From contig NZ_JABUZG010000065.1 in NCBI RefSeq assembly GCF_014897815.1, forward strand, positions 1-35,563: 35,563 nucleotides of DNA, in the 5' to 3' direction. Below the pieces are notes generated by a model that saw only the letters and a program-made list of their open reading frames with translations, was not told where the DNA came from and did no database searches. This DNA is from Psychrobacter sp. PG1. Its GTDB lineage: Bacteria; Pseudomonadota; Gammaproteobacteria; Pseudomonadales; Moraxellaceae. The position numbers and the translations under genes were made by a program. This document shows, in pieces, positions 16,196 to 25,455 of the stretch; positions within the stretch are counted from its first letter, which is position 1; every line of letters starts with the position of its first letter.

Positions 16196-17215
16196 TTAAG
16201 CAGATAGTACACGCTTTGCAATATCTCTATAATCTTGTGAGGCCAATCGTGGTCCAAACTGTTGAATCACCTGCGCCGCCACTTCGCTGGCAAGACGACC
16301 ACATTCAGGCAAGCTATAGTGCTGCGACAACGCGTATAAAAATGCGCCTGCGTAATTATCACCGGCACCGTTGGTATCAATGACATTAGTAACGATTGGT
16401 GTAGCAACTTCATAAATCTCAATTTCTGATTTATCATTAGCTTTATGGGCGATCGTTGCACCATTGGCACCATCAGTAACCACTGCCGTCTGGCAATACT
16501 CAAGCAGTGCGCGTGCGGCTGCCTTGACTTGTTTTTTGTCCGTAAAGAGTTTGGCTTCCTCACTATTACAGAATATCACTGCCACTTTATTGCCCAGCAT
16601 ATTGAGTAAACCGTCTTTGGCAAACTTTACCACGGCAGGATCAGCAAAACTTACGGCAATTTTTGCAGAATGAATCCCTGCTTGATGACGCAACTGAGTC
16701 ATGGCAGGCTGAATACTCTCAGTCATGGCCAAGTAGCCTTCTATATATAGCCAGTCAGCTTGTGTCAGTGCATCAAAATCGACATTCTCTGCGGTGATTT
16801 CGCTTGAAGTGCCGAGATAAGTTTGCATGGTGCGCTCGCCATCTTCGGTGACTGCGACCACACATGAACCCGTTACCCCGCCTGCATGGATAGATTTCTC
16901 TGAAGTTGCAACGCCTGCTTCATGTAAGTCTTTGAGGTAAAACTCGCCTTGTTGATCGTCACCGACGCGGCAGGCATAAAATGGCTTGCCGCCTAAACTG
17001 GCAAAGGTATACATCGTATTAGCCGCTGAGCCACCACCAGCCTGCTTTGATGGTGCAATTTCTGCCAGCTTAAAATACGCCAATAATTGCTGTTGCTCGT
17101 CGATACCTGCCAGCGTCATATTGCCTTTGGTCAAATCAGTCTCTTCTAGCGCCGCATCTGACAATACATATTCATGGTCAACCAATGCGTTGCCTATCGC
17201 CATTACATTGTACAT
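16196..17215 (-). CDS. PfkB-family sugar kinase, probable adenosine kinase
   Basis: In 339 residues the ribokinase fold shows the N-terminal GGGSAANTMYTFASLGG block (residues 60-76) and the C-terminal signature DTNGAGDNYAG, whose Asp286 is the catalytic base. Bacterial relatives of this type are annotated as adenosine kinase, which phosphorylates adenosine to AMP; inosine/guanosine or sugar kinase activity is possible, since substrate choice in PfkB proteins is hard to read from sequence. GAGGAG precedes the ATG. It lies 54 bases downstream of rsmI on the same strand and may share its transcript. Confidence 0.85.
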   Translation of the reverse strand: MYNVMAIGNALVDHEYVLSDAALEETDLTKGNMTLAGIDEQQQLLAYFKLAEIAPSKQAGGGSAANTMYTFASLGGKPFYACRVGDDQQGEFYLKDLHEAGVATSEKSIHAGGVTGSCVVAVTEDGERTMQTYLGTSSEITAENVDFDALTQADWLYIEGYLAMTESIQPAMTQLRHQAGIHSAKIAVSFADPAVVKFAKDGLLNMLGNKVAVIFCNSEEAKLFTDKKQVKAAARALLEYCQTAVVTDGANGATIAHKANDKSEIEIYEVATPIVTNVIDTNGAGDNYAGAFLYALSQHYSLPECGRLASEVAAQVIQQFGPRLASQDYRDIAKRVLSA

Positions 17216-17269
17216 TGCTCACTTCTCCTCAATGGTTTTATAACTGTCTTTAATATTAATATCCAAAAA

Positions 17270-18238
17270 TTATTCAGCTTGTAGCTCAAGTAAGCGCTGA
17301 TATAGCGCATTCTTTTTTACGCCAGTGATATCAGCACCCAATGCAGCGGCTTTTTTAACCGATAAGTCCTCAAGCAAGCGCTGCAATAATTTATCATGAA
17401 TACTGATGTCATCCGCATCCTGCGCCACATTCACGCCAGCGACGACCACGACTATCTCACCGCGCTGTTGATTGTCATCAGCTTTGACAAATTCTACCAA
17501 ATCCCCAAGGGTGCTTTTATGGACAGTCTCAAAAGTCTTAGTCAATTCACGGCAAAATGTGACTTCGCGCTCAGCGCCAAATACCGCCGCCATGTCTTCT
17601 AAACTGGCGATAATACGATGCGGTGCTTCATAAAATATCAGCGTTTCGGTACGTGAGTTTAATGCTGCTAATTGCTTTTGGCGACCGTGGGTTTTGGCAG
17701 GTAAAAACCCAATAAAGCTAAAGCGGTCTGAGGGCAGTCCTGCGACTGACAGTGCAGCAATGGCAGCGGAGGCACCAATGATAGGAGAGACTCTAACGCC
17801 TGCGGCATGAGCGGCCTGTACCAGTTGATAACCTGGATCACTGATGAGTGGCGTACCAGCATCACTAATCAAAGCAACCGAATGACCTTGCTCGATCATC
17901 TCGATAATTTTGGGTGTTTGAATGGCACTATTGTGCTCATGGTATGCCCAAAGCTTGTTATGACCTTTTTGCTTGGTCGCGGTATCAGCGTCTGTCACGT
18001 TATTATCGGTATTATTTTTAGTGTTAGGAGCTTCTGACTCTTTTTCGTCGTCGGCTTTACTGCCTTTGGTATCAATGCCAAAATGCGACAATAGCTTACC
18101 TGAGGTACGGGTGTCTTCACAGGCAATGATGGCGACTTGCTTTAAAACATCAATGGCATGCGGCGTCATATCGCTCATATTGCCAATCGGCGTGGCAACG
18201 ATATATAGACAAGCTGGCATCGCGGTAGGGCTAGACAT
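17270..18238 (-). CDS. rsmI: 16S rRNA 2'-O-ribose C1402 methyltransferase
   Basis: The protein has the tetrapyrrole-methylase fold typical of RsmI: LYIVATPIGNMSDMT near the start, ACEDTRTSGKLLSHFGI, AYHEHN, ALISDAGTPLISDPGY, GASAAIAALSVAGLPSDRFSF, and FYEAPHRI. It methylates the 2'-OH of C1402 in the decoding site using SAM. At 322 residues it is longer than typical because of a roughly 37-residue polar insertion (about residues 58-95, rich in Asp, Asn, Thr, Lys and Glu) between LSHFGI and LWAYHEHN. GAGG is 5 bases before the ATG. It is divergent from yraN, a common arrangement. Confidence 0.95.
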   Translation of the reverse strand: MSSPTAMPACLYIVATPIGNMSDMTPHAIDVLKQVAIIACEDTRTSGKLLSHFGIDTKGSKADDEKESEAPNTKNNTDNNVTDADTATKQKGHNKLWAYHEHNSAIQTPKIIEMIEQGHSVALISDAGTPLISDPGYQLVQAAHAAGVRVSPIIGASAAIAALSVAGLPSDRFSFIGFLPAKTHGRQKQLAALNSRTETLIFYEAPHRIIASLEDMAAVFGAEREVTFCRELTKTFETVHKSTLGDLVEFVKADDNQQRGEIVVVVAGVNVAQDADDISIHDKLLQRLLEDLSVKKAAALGADITGVKKNALYQRLLELQAE

Positions 18239-18373
18239 GAAAACCTCGGAGTATTAAAAGCGGGAATTAAAATATAATGTGGCGCGCTGACTGACAAAAC
18301 TGGTCAAAAATAGGGCTTAAGCAAAGCATAAAACACCATGCCAGCATCTGCACGCGAAAGTGGCTAGTTTAGC

Positions 18374-18859
18374 ATGATGTGCTATGATAATTCTGAAATG
18401 TTAACCAGACCCATCGACCTTATGTCCAGTCATAAACCTTTGAACCTCACTTCACCAAAGCAGCGCCAAGGCAGTCTGTTCGAGCAGCAGGCGTGTGAGT
18501 TTTTACAATCGCAAGGATTGGTTTTGATTGCCCAAAATTGGCAGCAGCCCAAAGTGGGTGAGCTGGATTTGATTATGCTGGAGACAGGTTCAGCATGGTC
18601 GACACTGATATTCATTGAAGTGCGTCAACGGCAGCGTTCAGGTTTTGGTGGTGCTGCACTGAGCGTGACGGCAAGCAAACAACGTAAAGTGATTAAAACG
18701 GCGCAATATTTTTTGCAACAGCATCCTGAGTATGAGGATTATGACTGCCGGTTCGATGTCATCGCTTATGATACGGTAGGTAATCATATTAAGACCAGTG
18801 GTCAAAATGTAGCAAATCAACCACAATGGCTCAAAGGTGCTTTTATAGCAGATACGTGA
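18374..18859 (+). CDS. yraN: YraN/UPF0102 family protein
   Basis: The core from about residue 30 matches the UPF0102 family, a Holliday-junction-resolvase-like nuclease fold of uncertain activity: RQGSLFEQQACEFLQSQGL, then VGELDLIML, then FIEVRQR, then KQRKVIKTAQYFL and CRFDVIAY. The catalytic-type residues Glu and Asp of GELD and Glu of IEV are present, while the usual Lys after IEV is Arg. Starts at 18374, 18398 and 18422 are all possible and none has a clear ribosome-binding site; the last gives about 145 residues. It lies head to head with rsmI. Confidence 0.9.
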   Translation: MMCYDNSEMLTRPIDLMSSHKPLNLTSPKQRQGSLFEQQACEFLQSQGLVLIAQNWQQPKVGELDLIMLETGSAWSTLIFIEVRQRQRSGFGGAALSVTASKQRKVIKTAQYFLQQHPEYEDYDCRFDVIAYDTVGNHIKTSGQNVANQPQWLKGAFIADT

Positions 18860-19075
18860 TAATAAGATGTAAAAGCTATCCAACTAGAAGGTAGTAAGTA
18901 CTTATTATCAAATGAGCGTTACCAAAAACCTAACCGCTGATAGTAAAAATTAAGTAAAGTAGCTAAGTTATTATTAACTGAATTAACAGTTGTCAAAACA
19001 AATGTTATTAGATTAAAACTGGCTCAATCAATTGACTTTATACGATCGTCACACTCATGTTCTAAGAGGTAAATC

Positions 19076-19915
19076 ATGACACGGATGCATTTGCGCACTG
19101 CTATTTTTGGCTCATCACGCCGCACCGCGATAGGCGTCATGCTAATGACCAGCATCGTCACTACGGGCTGTACCACCAATTATTTGACCAACAGTACAGA
19201 AGGTACGTATGGTGTGCCGATGACAGAGCGTACCATTCCGCAGCGACTACTGGATCGCAGTATTGAACATACCGTCAAAATCAATGTTTATGGGTTAAAA
19301 GAAGACCTGCAACAAACCAGCCGTATGGGTATTGATAGCTTTAATAGTGAAGTGTTATTGACAGGTGAAGTACCCACTGAGGCCATCAAAGTGGAAGTCG
19401 AAAAAGTCGTCAGCTCTATGCCAGATGTGCGTCATGTCTATAATGAGCTAAACGTCAGCGCGTCTAAAGGCTATAGCTCGACGGTTCATGATGGCTATAT
19501 CACCTCAAAGCTGCTGGCAAAAGTAGCCGCGAGTGATGGCGTCAAAGCTTCACAGATAAAAGCCGTGACCAATGATGGCGTGGTTTATATCATGGGACGT
19601 ATGACACCGACTCAGCAGAGTCACCTAATCGATATCGCCAATAGCACCGTTGGTGTGATTGAGTTGGTGCTGCTGACGACCGTGGTTGATGACAGGGGCG
19701 TAAAGATAAGTAAAGACGACATTATGTCTGAAAATAACTTGGTAAATCCTGCTTCAGCACCAGTCGTTGTGGACGGGGTAGCTGCTGCTAGCGTTAATAA
19801 TTCTGAAGCGCCAGCGTCCGTTGGCACATCGACTCCTATCGTCGTGACCGAAGATGGCACAACCGTTGAGCAACCGTCATCAAGCCCATATATAGACCTG
19901 TATCAAGATCCGTAA
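19076..19915 (+). CDS. BON-domain lipoprotein, DolP/YraP-like
   Basis: The 279-residue product has a lipoprotein signal ending in VTTGC (Cys near residue 32). Two BON domains follow, roughly residues 66-130 (starting with LLDRSIEHTVKINVYG, including GEVPTEAIKVEVEKVV and VYNELNV) and 140-205 (SKLLAKVAASDGVKASQIKAVTNDGVVYIMGRM). This matches DolP, an outer-membrane lipoprotein linked to envelope integrity and BAM function in Escherichia coli. A Ser/Ala/Val/Thr-rich tail of about 70 residues after the second BON domain is additional. GAGG precedes the ATG. Its position after rsmI and yraN agrees with the DolP assignment. Confidence 0.88.
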   Translation: MTRMHLRTAIFGSSRRTAIGVMLMTSIVTTGCTTNYLTNSTEGTYGVPMTERTIPQRLLDRSIEHTVKINVYGLKEDLQQTSRMGIDSFNSEVLLTGEVPTEAIKVEVEKVVSSMPDVRHVYNELNVSASKGYSSTVHDGYITSKLLAKVAASDGVKASQIKAVTNDGVVYIMGRMTPTQQSHLIDIANSTVGVIELVLLTTVVDDRGVKISKDDIMSENNLVNPASAPVVVDGVAAASVNNSEAPASVGTSTPIVVTEDGTTVEQPSSSPYIDLYQDP

Positions 19916-20192
19916 AAAGTGTTCTAAAATACAGCTGTTATTTATTAATAAAACAAAAAAAACAGTGGCTAAATAGCTTGTAGGGTAAGTCATTTGCCCC
20001 GTCAGTTTAAACCGTGTTTAATGACAAGAAACCTAAACACTGTTAACAGGAAAAACACGAGAACTTCTGAGCCAGCCAGTAAGATATAAAAAGCGAAGAA
20101 TAGACGAGACAGTATTAGTGCTTATTTTATAAAAGGGCTGTCGCAGTGCTGTTAATTTTGATCAATGTATAAATATAATAGGGATACTGGCA

Positions 20193-21200
20193 ATGAAGGA
20201 TGCAAACAAGCGCTTAGAATATAATAAAAGCCGTCAAAAAATAAATAATGAAAGCATGATTAATAATACTGCTAGCAAAGTAGGCATTCTAAAATTCACA
20301 GGCGTCGCTGCCTTAGCACTGGGTAGCGTTGCGCTAGCCACCCAGAATGCGCAAGCTCTATCGCCACTGGCTATCGTCAATGGCATTACTGCTAGTGGCG
20401 GCGTCGGCGTCAGCAAAAACATTCTCTATGGTGATGAGACCGATCAAGATTTGGATATTTATTATCCTAAGCCATTAGCACAAGCAATGAAAGCTCAAAG
20501 CGCTATCAATGATGGTGCGATCAATGATAGCTATCCGATGGTGGTGTTTGTCCACGGTGGCTCATGGGATAGTGGTAATAAAGAACAGTATGCCTTTGTC
20601 GGTCAGAGTTTGGCGCAAGCAGGTTATGTCACCGCCGTGATTAATTATCGTAAAGCGCCTGAGCATGTGTACCCTGATTATGTCAAAGATACGGCGCAAG
20701 CGATTGCTTGGAGTATCAATAATGCTCCGAGCTTACATGCTGATCCTAAACGCTTGGCGGTAATTGGACATTCTGCTGGTGCATTTAACGCGGTCGCAGC
20801 GGTCGCCAATGAAGATTTTTTAGCGCCTTATGGTATTAAGCCAAAGGATATTACCGCGGTCGTGGGTATTGCTGGTCCTTATAGTTATGACTTCCGTAAA
20901 TTTGATAGCGCTACCGCTTTTGCTGCTGATGCTACGCCAGACGACGTTATGCCAGACCGTCAAATCAAAGGCGAGCAGCCCCCGTATTTATTGTTGACTG
21001 CCGAAAAAGACAAAGTAGTGTACGCGACCAATACGATTAAAATGACCAAAGCGTTGCAAGAGGCTGGCGTCACCGTAGAAAACGGTGAAATAAAAGGTGC
21101 CAGTCATGCGACCAGTATTGGTGCGATGGCACCGCCGCTACGTTGGGTCAATGATGTACGCGCGCAAGTACTGACGTACTTGGATAAAATGCTCAAATAA
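20193..21200 (+). CDS. Exported alpha/beta hydrolase, esterase/lipase-like
   Basis: The 335-residue protein has an HGGSW oxyanion motif (121-125), YRKAPEH at 152-158 and the nucleophile elbow GHSAG with Ser194. Later come AEKDKVV (likely Asp) and GASHATS (likely His). This is the layout of the BD-FAE/hormone-sensitive-lipase-like esterases. A hydrophobic segment at about residues 36-56 ending in AQA is a probable signal peptide or anchor. The first ATG has AGGGA upstream but leaves a long basic N-region; a second ATG at 20256 would give a more ordinary signal peptide with a weaker ribosome-binding site. A small internal duplication (AINDGAINDS) occurs near residue 104. Confidence 0.86.
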   Translation: MKDANKRLEYNKSRQKINNESMINNTASKVGILKFTGVAALALGSVALATQNAQALSPLAIVNGITASGGVGVSKNILYGDETDQDLDIYYPKPLAQAMKAQSAINDGAINDSYPMVVFVHGGSWDSGNKEQYAFVGQSLAQAGYVTAVINYRKAPEHVYPDYVKDTAQAIAWSINNAPSLHADPKRLAVIGHSAGAFNAVAAVANEDFLAPYGIKPKDITAVVGIAGPYSYDFRKFDSATAFAADATPDDVMPDRQIKGEQPPYLLLTAEKDKVVYATNTIKMTKALQEAGVTVENGEIKGASHATSIGAMAPPLRWVNDVRAQVLTYLDKMLK

Positions 21201-21242
21201 TGGACGGCAATCAGAAGTTAGGTGCAGTTGCGTAAGACAGTA

Positions 21243-21271
21243 CTGTAAGATGCTTAAACTCTTGTTATAAT
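21243..21271 (+). promoter_or_regulatory. Probable sigma70 promoter for ibaG-murA
   Basis: TATAAT at 21266-21271 is preceded by the extended -10 dinucleotide TG with one spacer base, and by CTGTAA 17 bases further up as a weak -35. The predicted transcript start is about 45 bases before ibaG. Confidence 0.6.
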
Positions 21272-21322
21272 GTCGTCACTTTAGATCTATACCCTATCTG
21301 ACACTTTAAGGCAGAATATTCT

Positions 21323-21574
21323 ATGAGCATGAACGCTGACGATTTGATTGCATTTTTACAGACTCACTTCCCAGACGCTTTTATTCAAGCTGCCAATCAA
21401 GGTAACAAGTTTGATGTACGCGTGGTTGATGCCAGTTTTGAAGGTAAGCGTGCCGTGCAACGTCAGCAGGCGATTTATGCATTAGTCAATGAGAAGATCG
21501 CCAGTGGCGATATTCATGCGCTCAATATTCAAGCGCTGACGCCTGCTGAATGGGACGTTCAATCCAAAGGCTAG
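21323..21574 (+). CDS. ibaG: BolA-family protein IbaG
   Basis: The 83-residue protein is a BolA-like single domain: N-terminal helix LIAFLQTHFPDAFI, the FDVRVVDASFEGKRAVQRQQAIYALV core and a C-terminal HALNIQALTP strand. BolA/IbaG proteins partner with monothiol glutaredoxins in Fe-S cluster handling. The position directly upstream of murA is the same as in Escherichia coli (ibaG-murA) and favours IbaG over BolA. AAGG lies about 11 bases before the ATG, and a second Met two codons later is an alternative. Confidence 0.92.
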   Translation: MSMNADDLIAFLQTHFPDAFIQAANQGNKFDVRVVDASFEGKRAVQRQQAIYALVNEKIASGDIHALNIQALTPAEWDVQSKG

Positions 21575-21667
21575 ACCGTTATACATATGATTGGGCTTAT
21601 TAGACTGGCTATTACATTGGCTGGGTGTGATTGGTCTGATTTTTACTATTTTAATACTCATCGTTAG

Positions 21668-22948
<1,281 letters not shown>

Positions 22949-23049
22949 TATCGATTTACTTATCAAATCCATGACCTCAATGATTGATACGATTGGCGTT
23001 GATATGAATAGCTTAGTAGTCTAGCACTATTAGTAACTTACCACTAAAA

Positions 23050-23067
23050 GCCCCCTTCAGCGGGGGT
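23050..23067 (+). other. GC-rich hairpin upstream of hisG
   Basis: CCCCC (23051-23055) pairs with GGGGG (23062-23066) around a 6-base loop in the 117-base murA-hisG spacer. There is no T run, so it is not a normal terminator. It covers an in-frame GTG at 23066 that could otherwise be read as a hisG start. Confidence 0.6.
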
Positions 23068-23095
23068 GTTAACTGCATATGGACACGATGTCATT

Positions 23096-23791
23096 ATGAC
23101 TGAAGCAAGCAATAGCCTACCAAATGATGGTTTATTAAATGAAGTAAATGATGAGTTTTCAGGCTTAACACTGGCCTTATCAAAAGGTCGTATTCTAGAA
23201 GAGACCATGCCACTGCTACGCGCAGCTGGTGTTGAGTTATTAGAAGATCCTGAAGCCTCACGCAAACTTATTTTTCCAACCTCAAACCCCAATGTGCGTG
23301 TATTGATTTTGCGTGCCAGTGATGTGCCAACCTACGTGGAACACGGCGCGGCTGACTTTGGAGTGGCGGGTAAAGATGTGTTGCTTGAGCATGGTGCCAA
23401 CCATGTCTATGAATTACTTGATTTGCAAATTGCTCAGTGTAAGTTGATGACAGCTGGCGTGAAAGATGCGCCGCTACCCAATCGTCGCCTACGTATTGCG
23501 ACCAAATACGTCAATGTTGCCCGCGCTTACTTTGCCAGCCAAGGTCAGCAAGTAGATGTGATTAAACTGTATGGCTCTATGGAGCTTGCGCCGTTGGTCG
23601 GGTTGGGTGATTTGATCGTCGATGTGGTTGATACAGGTAATACGTTGCGCGCAAATGGTCTTGAAGCACGCGATCATATTTGCGATGTGTCCTCACGCCT
23701 TATCGTCAATCAAGTGAGCTACAAGCGTAAATTTGCGTTACTTGAGCCGATTTTAGATAGCTTTAAAAATAGTATTGCCAGCGCTTCATAA
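23096..23791 (+). CDS. hisG: ATP phosphoribosyltransferase catalytic subunit, short form
   Basis: HisG joins ATP and PRPP in the first step of histidine synthesis. Visible blocks are [62 protein letters not shown] and [13 protein letters not shown], the last being the PRPP-binding region. The frame stops shortly after the catalytic part at 231 residues, with no C-terminal regulatory domain, so it is the short form that needs HisZ as partner; hisZ is not in the window. I use the ATG at 23096 rather than a GTG at 23066, because the GTG is buried in a GC hairpin; neither has a strong ribosome-binding site. A tail of about 27 acidic and polar residues precedes the conserved core. Confidence 0.95.
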   Translation: MTEASNSLPNDGLLNEVNDEFSGLTLALSKGRILEETMPLLRAAGVELLEDPEASRKLIFPTSNPNVRVLILRASDVPTYVEHGAADFGVAGKDVLLEHGANHVYELLDLQIAQCKLMTAGVKDAPLPNRRLRIATKYVNVARAYFASQGQQVDVIKLYGSMELAPLVGLGDLIVDVVDTGNTLRANGLEARDHICDVSSRLIVNQVSYKRKFALLEPILDSFKNSIASAS

Positions 23792-23868
23792 ATTAATTCC
23801 TAATGAATCAATGTCTTATCAAACGATACTAATCATTGGTAATCTTAAGCATTGTCATACAAATTTTT

Positions 23869-23920
23869 AAACCAGTTTAGCGCTATAAGATAGATATAGC
23901 GTGCTAAACTGGTTTTGTTG
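23869..23920 (+). terminator. Strong Rho-independent terminator after hisG
   Basis: AAACCAGTTTAGC (23869-23881) pairs with GCTAAACTGGTTT (23903-23915), and an inner stem GCTATA/TATAGC extends it. The TTTTGTTGT tail follows. It isolates hisG (and murA) from hisD. Confidence 0.88.
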
Positions 23921-23927
23921 TATTTGC

Positions 23928-23955
23928 TTGCCAGAAAGTATGAGGTTAGTATAAT
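23928..23955 (+). promoter_or_regulatory. Probable sigma70 promoter for hisD-hisC
   Basis: TTGCCA at 23928-23933 and TATAAT at 23950-23955 are separated by 16 bases, directly downstream of the hisG terminator. The leader to hisD would be about 120 bases. I see no run of His codons that would suggest classical his attenuation. Confidence 0.65.
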
Positions 23956-24080
23956 CTGAACAAACTAAATATATAGAAACTGGTATATCAGCCATCACAA
24001 TTATTATTAATACTCAATACCACTCATTTTTACATCGCTAATTTTCAGCAGTCTTTTATGCTCAGATATAGGATTAAGTC

Positions 24081-25376
24081 ATGCGCCAACTAAGTACCCA
24101 AGATGCCGATTTTGACAGTCAGTTGACAGAGTTACTTGCCTTTGAAACCGTCAATGATGCCGATTTACTTAAGACCGTTGATGATATCATCGCGCAAGTT
24201 CGGCATGATGGCGATCGCGTCGTACTGGCGTTAACCCAGCAATTCGATCAGCATCCGGCGACGACGATGCAAGAGCTAGAGCTGTCTAAAGAGGCGCTTG
24301 CTGAAGCGTTTGCGAATCTTGATGATACAGTAAAATTGGCATTGACCACCGCAGCAACGCGTGTGCAGACCTTTCATGAGCGCCAAGTACAAGAGACTTG
24401 GCAGTATGAAGATGGGCTTGGTAATCGCTTGGGTCAAAAAGTCACCGCACTTGATCGCGTTGGTATTTATGTGCCTGGTGGTTTGGCCTCTTATCCATCT
24501 TCTGTATTGATGAATGCCATTCCTGCCAAAGTGGCGGGTGTTAAAGAGGTCATCATGGTGGTGCCAGCGCCAAAAGGCGTGCTCAATCCATTGGTGCTAG
24601 CCGCCGCACATTTGGCACAAGTCGACCGTGTCTTTACCATCGGCGGTGCGCAAGCGGTTGCTGCCTTAGCATATGGTACCGAAACGATTCCAGCGGTGGA
24701 TAAAATCACTGGTCCTGGTAATAAATATGTTGCAGCGGCAAAGCGCGCGGTATTTGGTCAAGTTGGAATTGATATGATCGCTGGTCCCTCTGAAGTATTG
24801 GTATATGCAGAGGGCGAGGCGCAAGACCGTGCTGATTGGTTGGCGATGGATTTATTGTCACAAGCTGAGCATGATCGTATCGCTCAAGCTATCTTTGTCA
24901 CGACCAGTGAACAGCAGCTTGCAGACGTCGCCGCTGAAATTGAAAAAGCGCTGGCAGAGTTGCCAAAAGCCGATATCGCCCGCGATTCTCTAAAAAATCG
25001 TGGCGCACTTATTTTAGTCAAAGACCGCGTTGAAGGTATGGCGGTGATTAATCGGGTTGCCCCTGAACATTTAGAATTGTCAGTTAATCATCCTGATGCG
25101 CTACTCAACGATATTCGTCATGCAGGTGCTATTTTCATGGGACGTCACACGCCTGAGGCGATTGGTGACTACTGTGCAGGACCCAATCACGTGTTGCCAA
25201 CCTCTGGCACTGCGCGTTTCTCTTCACCGCTTGGTGTTTATGATTTCCAGAAGAAATCCTCGATTATTTATTGTACTGAAGCCGGTAGTAAGCCATTGGC
25301 TGAGACCGCAGATATTTTAGCGCAACGTGAGGACTTAGAAGCCCATGCGCGCTCAGCCCGTTATCGTTATCAGTAA
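24081..25376 (+). CDS. hisD: Histidinol dehydrogenase
   Basis: The 431-residue enzyme oxidises L-histidinol to L-histidine in two NAD-dependent steps and uses Zn. Family blocks in order are VGIYVPGGLASYPSSVLMNAIPAKVAG, VFTIGGAQAVAALAYG, ITGPGNKYVAAAKR, IAGPSEVLVYAE, LLSQAEHD (with Gln and His for zinc), NRVAPEHLEL (catalytic Glu and His) and GPNHVLPT. Length agrees with other bacterial HisD proteins. AGGA precedes the ATG. hisC follows after 79 bases, probably in the same transcript. Confidence 0.97.
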   Translation: MRQLSTQDADFDSQLTELLAFETVNDADLLKTVDDIIAQVRHDGDRVVLALTQQFDQHPATTMQELELSKEALAEAFANLDDTVKLALTTAATRVQTFHERQVQETWQYEDGLGNRLGQKVTALDRVGIYVPGGLASYPSSVLMNAIPAKVAGVKEVIMVVPAPKGVLNPLVLAAAHLAQVDRVFTIGGAQAVAALAYGTETIPAVDKITGPGNKYVAAAKRAVFGQVGIDMIAGPSEVLVYAEGEAQDRADWLAMDLLSQAEHDRIAQAIFVTTSEQQLADVAAEIEKALAELPKADIARDSLKNRGALILVKDRVEGMAVINRVAPEHLELSVNHPDALLNDIRHAGAIFMGRHTPEAIGDYCAGPNHVLPTSGTARFSSPLGVYDFQKKSSIIYCTEAGSKPLAETADILAQREDLEAHARSARYRYQ

Positions 25377-25455
25377 CGTGGCTTGATGATTGCTTTTGAA
25401 TTGTACTTTTGAGATTTATATTTAATAATTTATGTGGCTAATAGTAGGATAACTT

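Noticed and set aside
23066..23095. GTG at 23066 as hisG start
   Set aside because: It is in the 3' arm of a GC-rich hairpin; the ATG at 23096 gives a normal length.
23962..24080. Histidine attenuator leader peptide before hisD
   Set aside because: I find no short frame with a run of His codons and no competing terminator in the leader.
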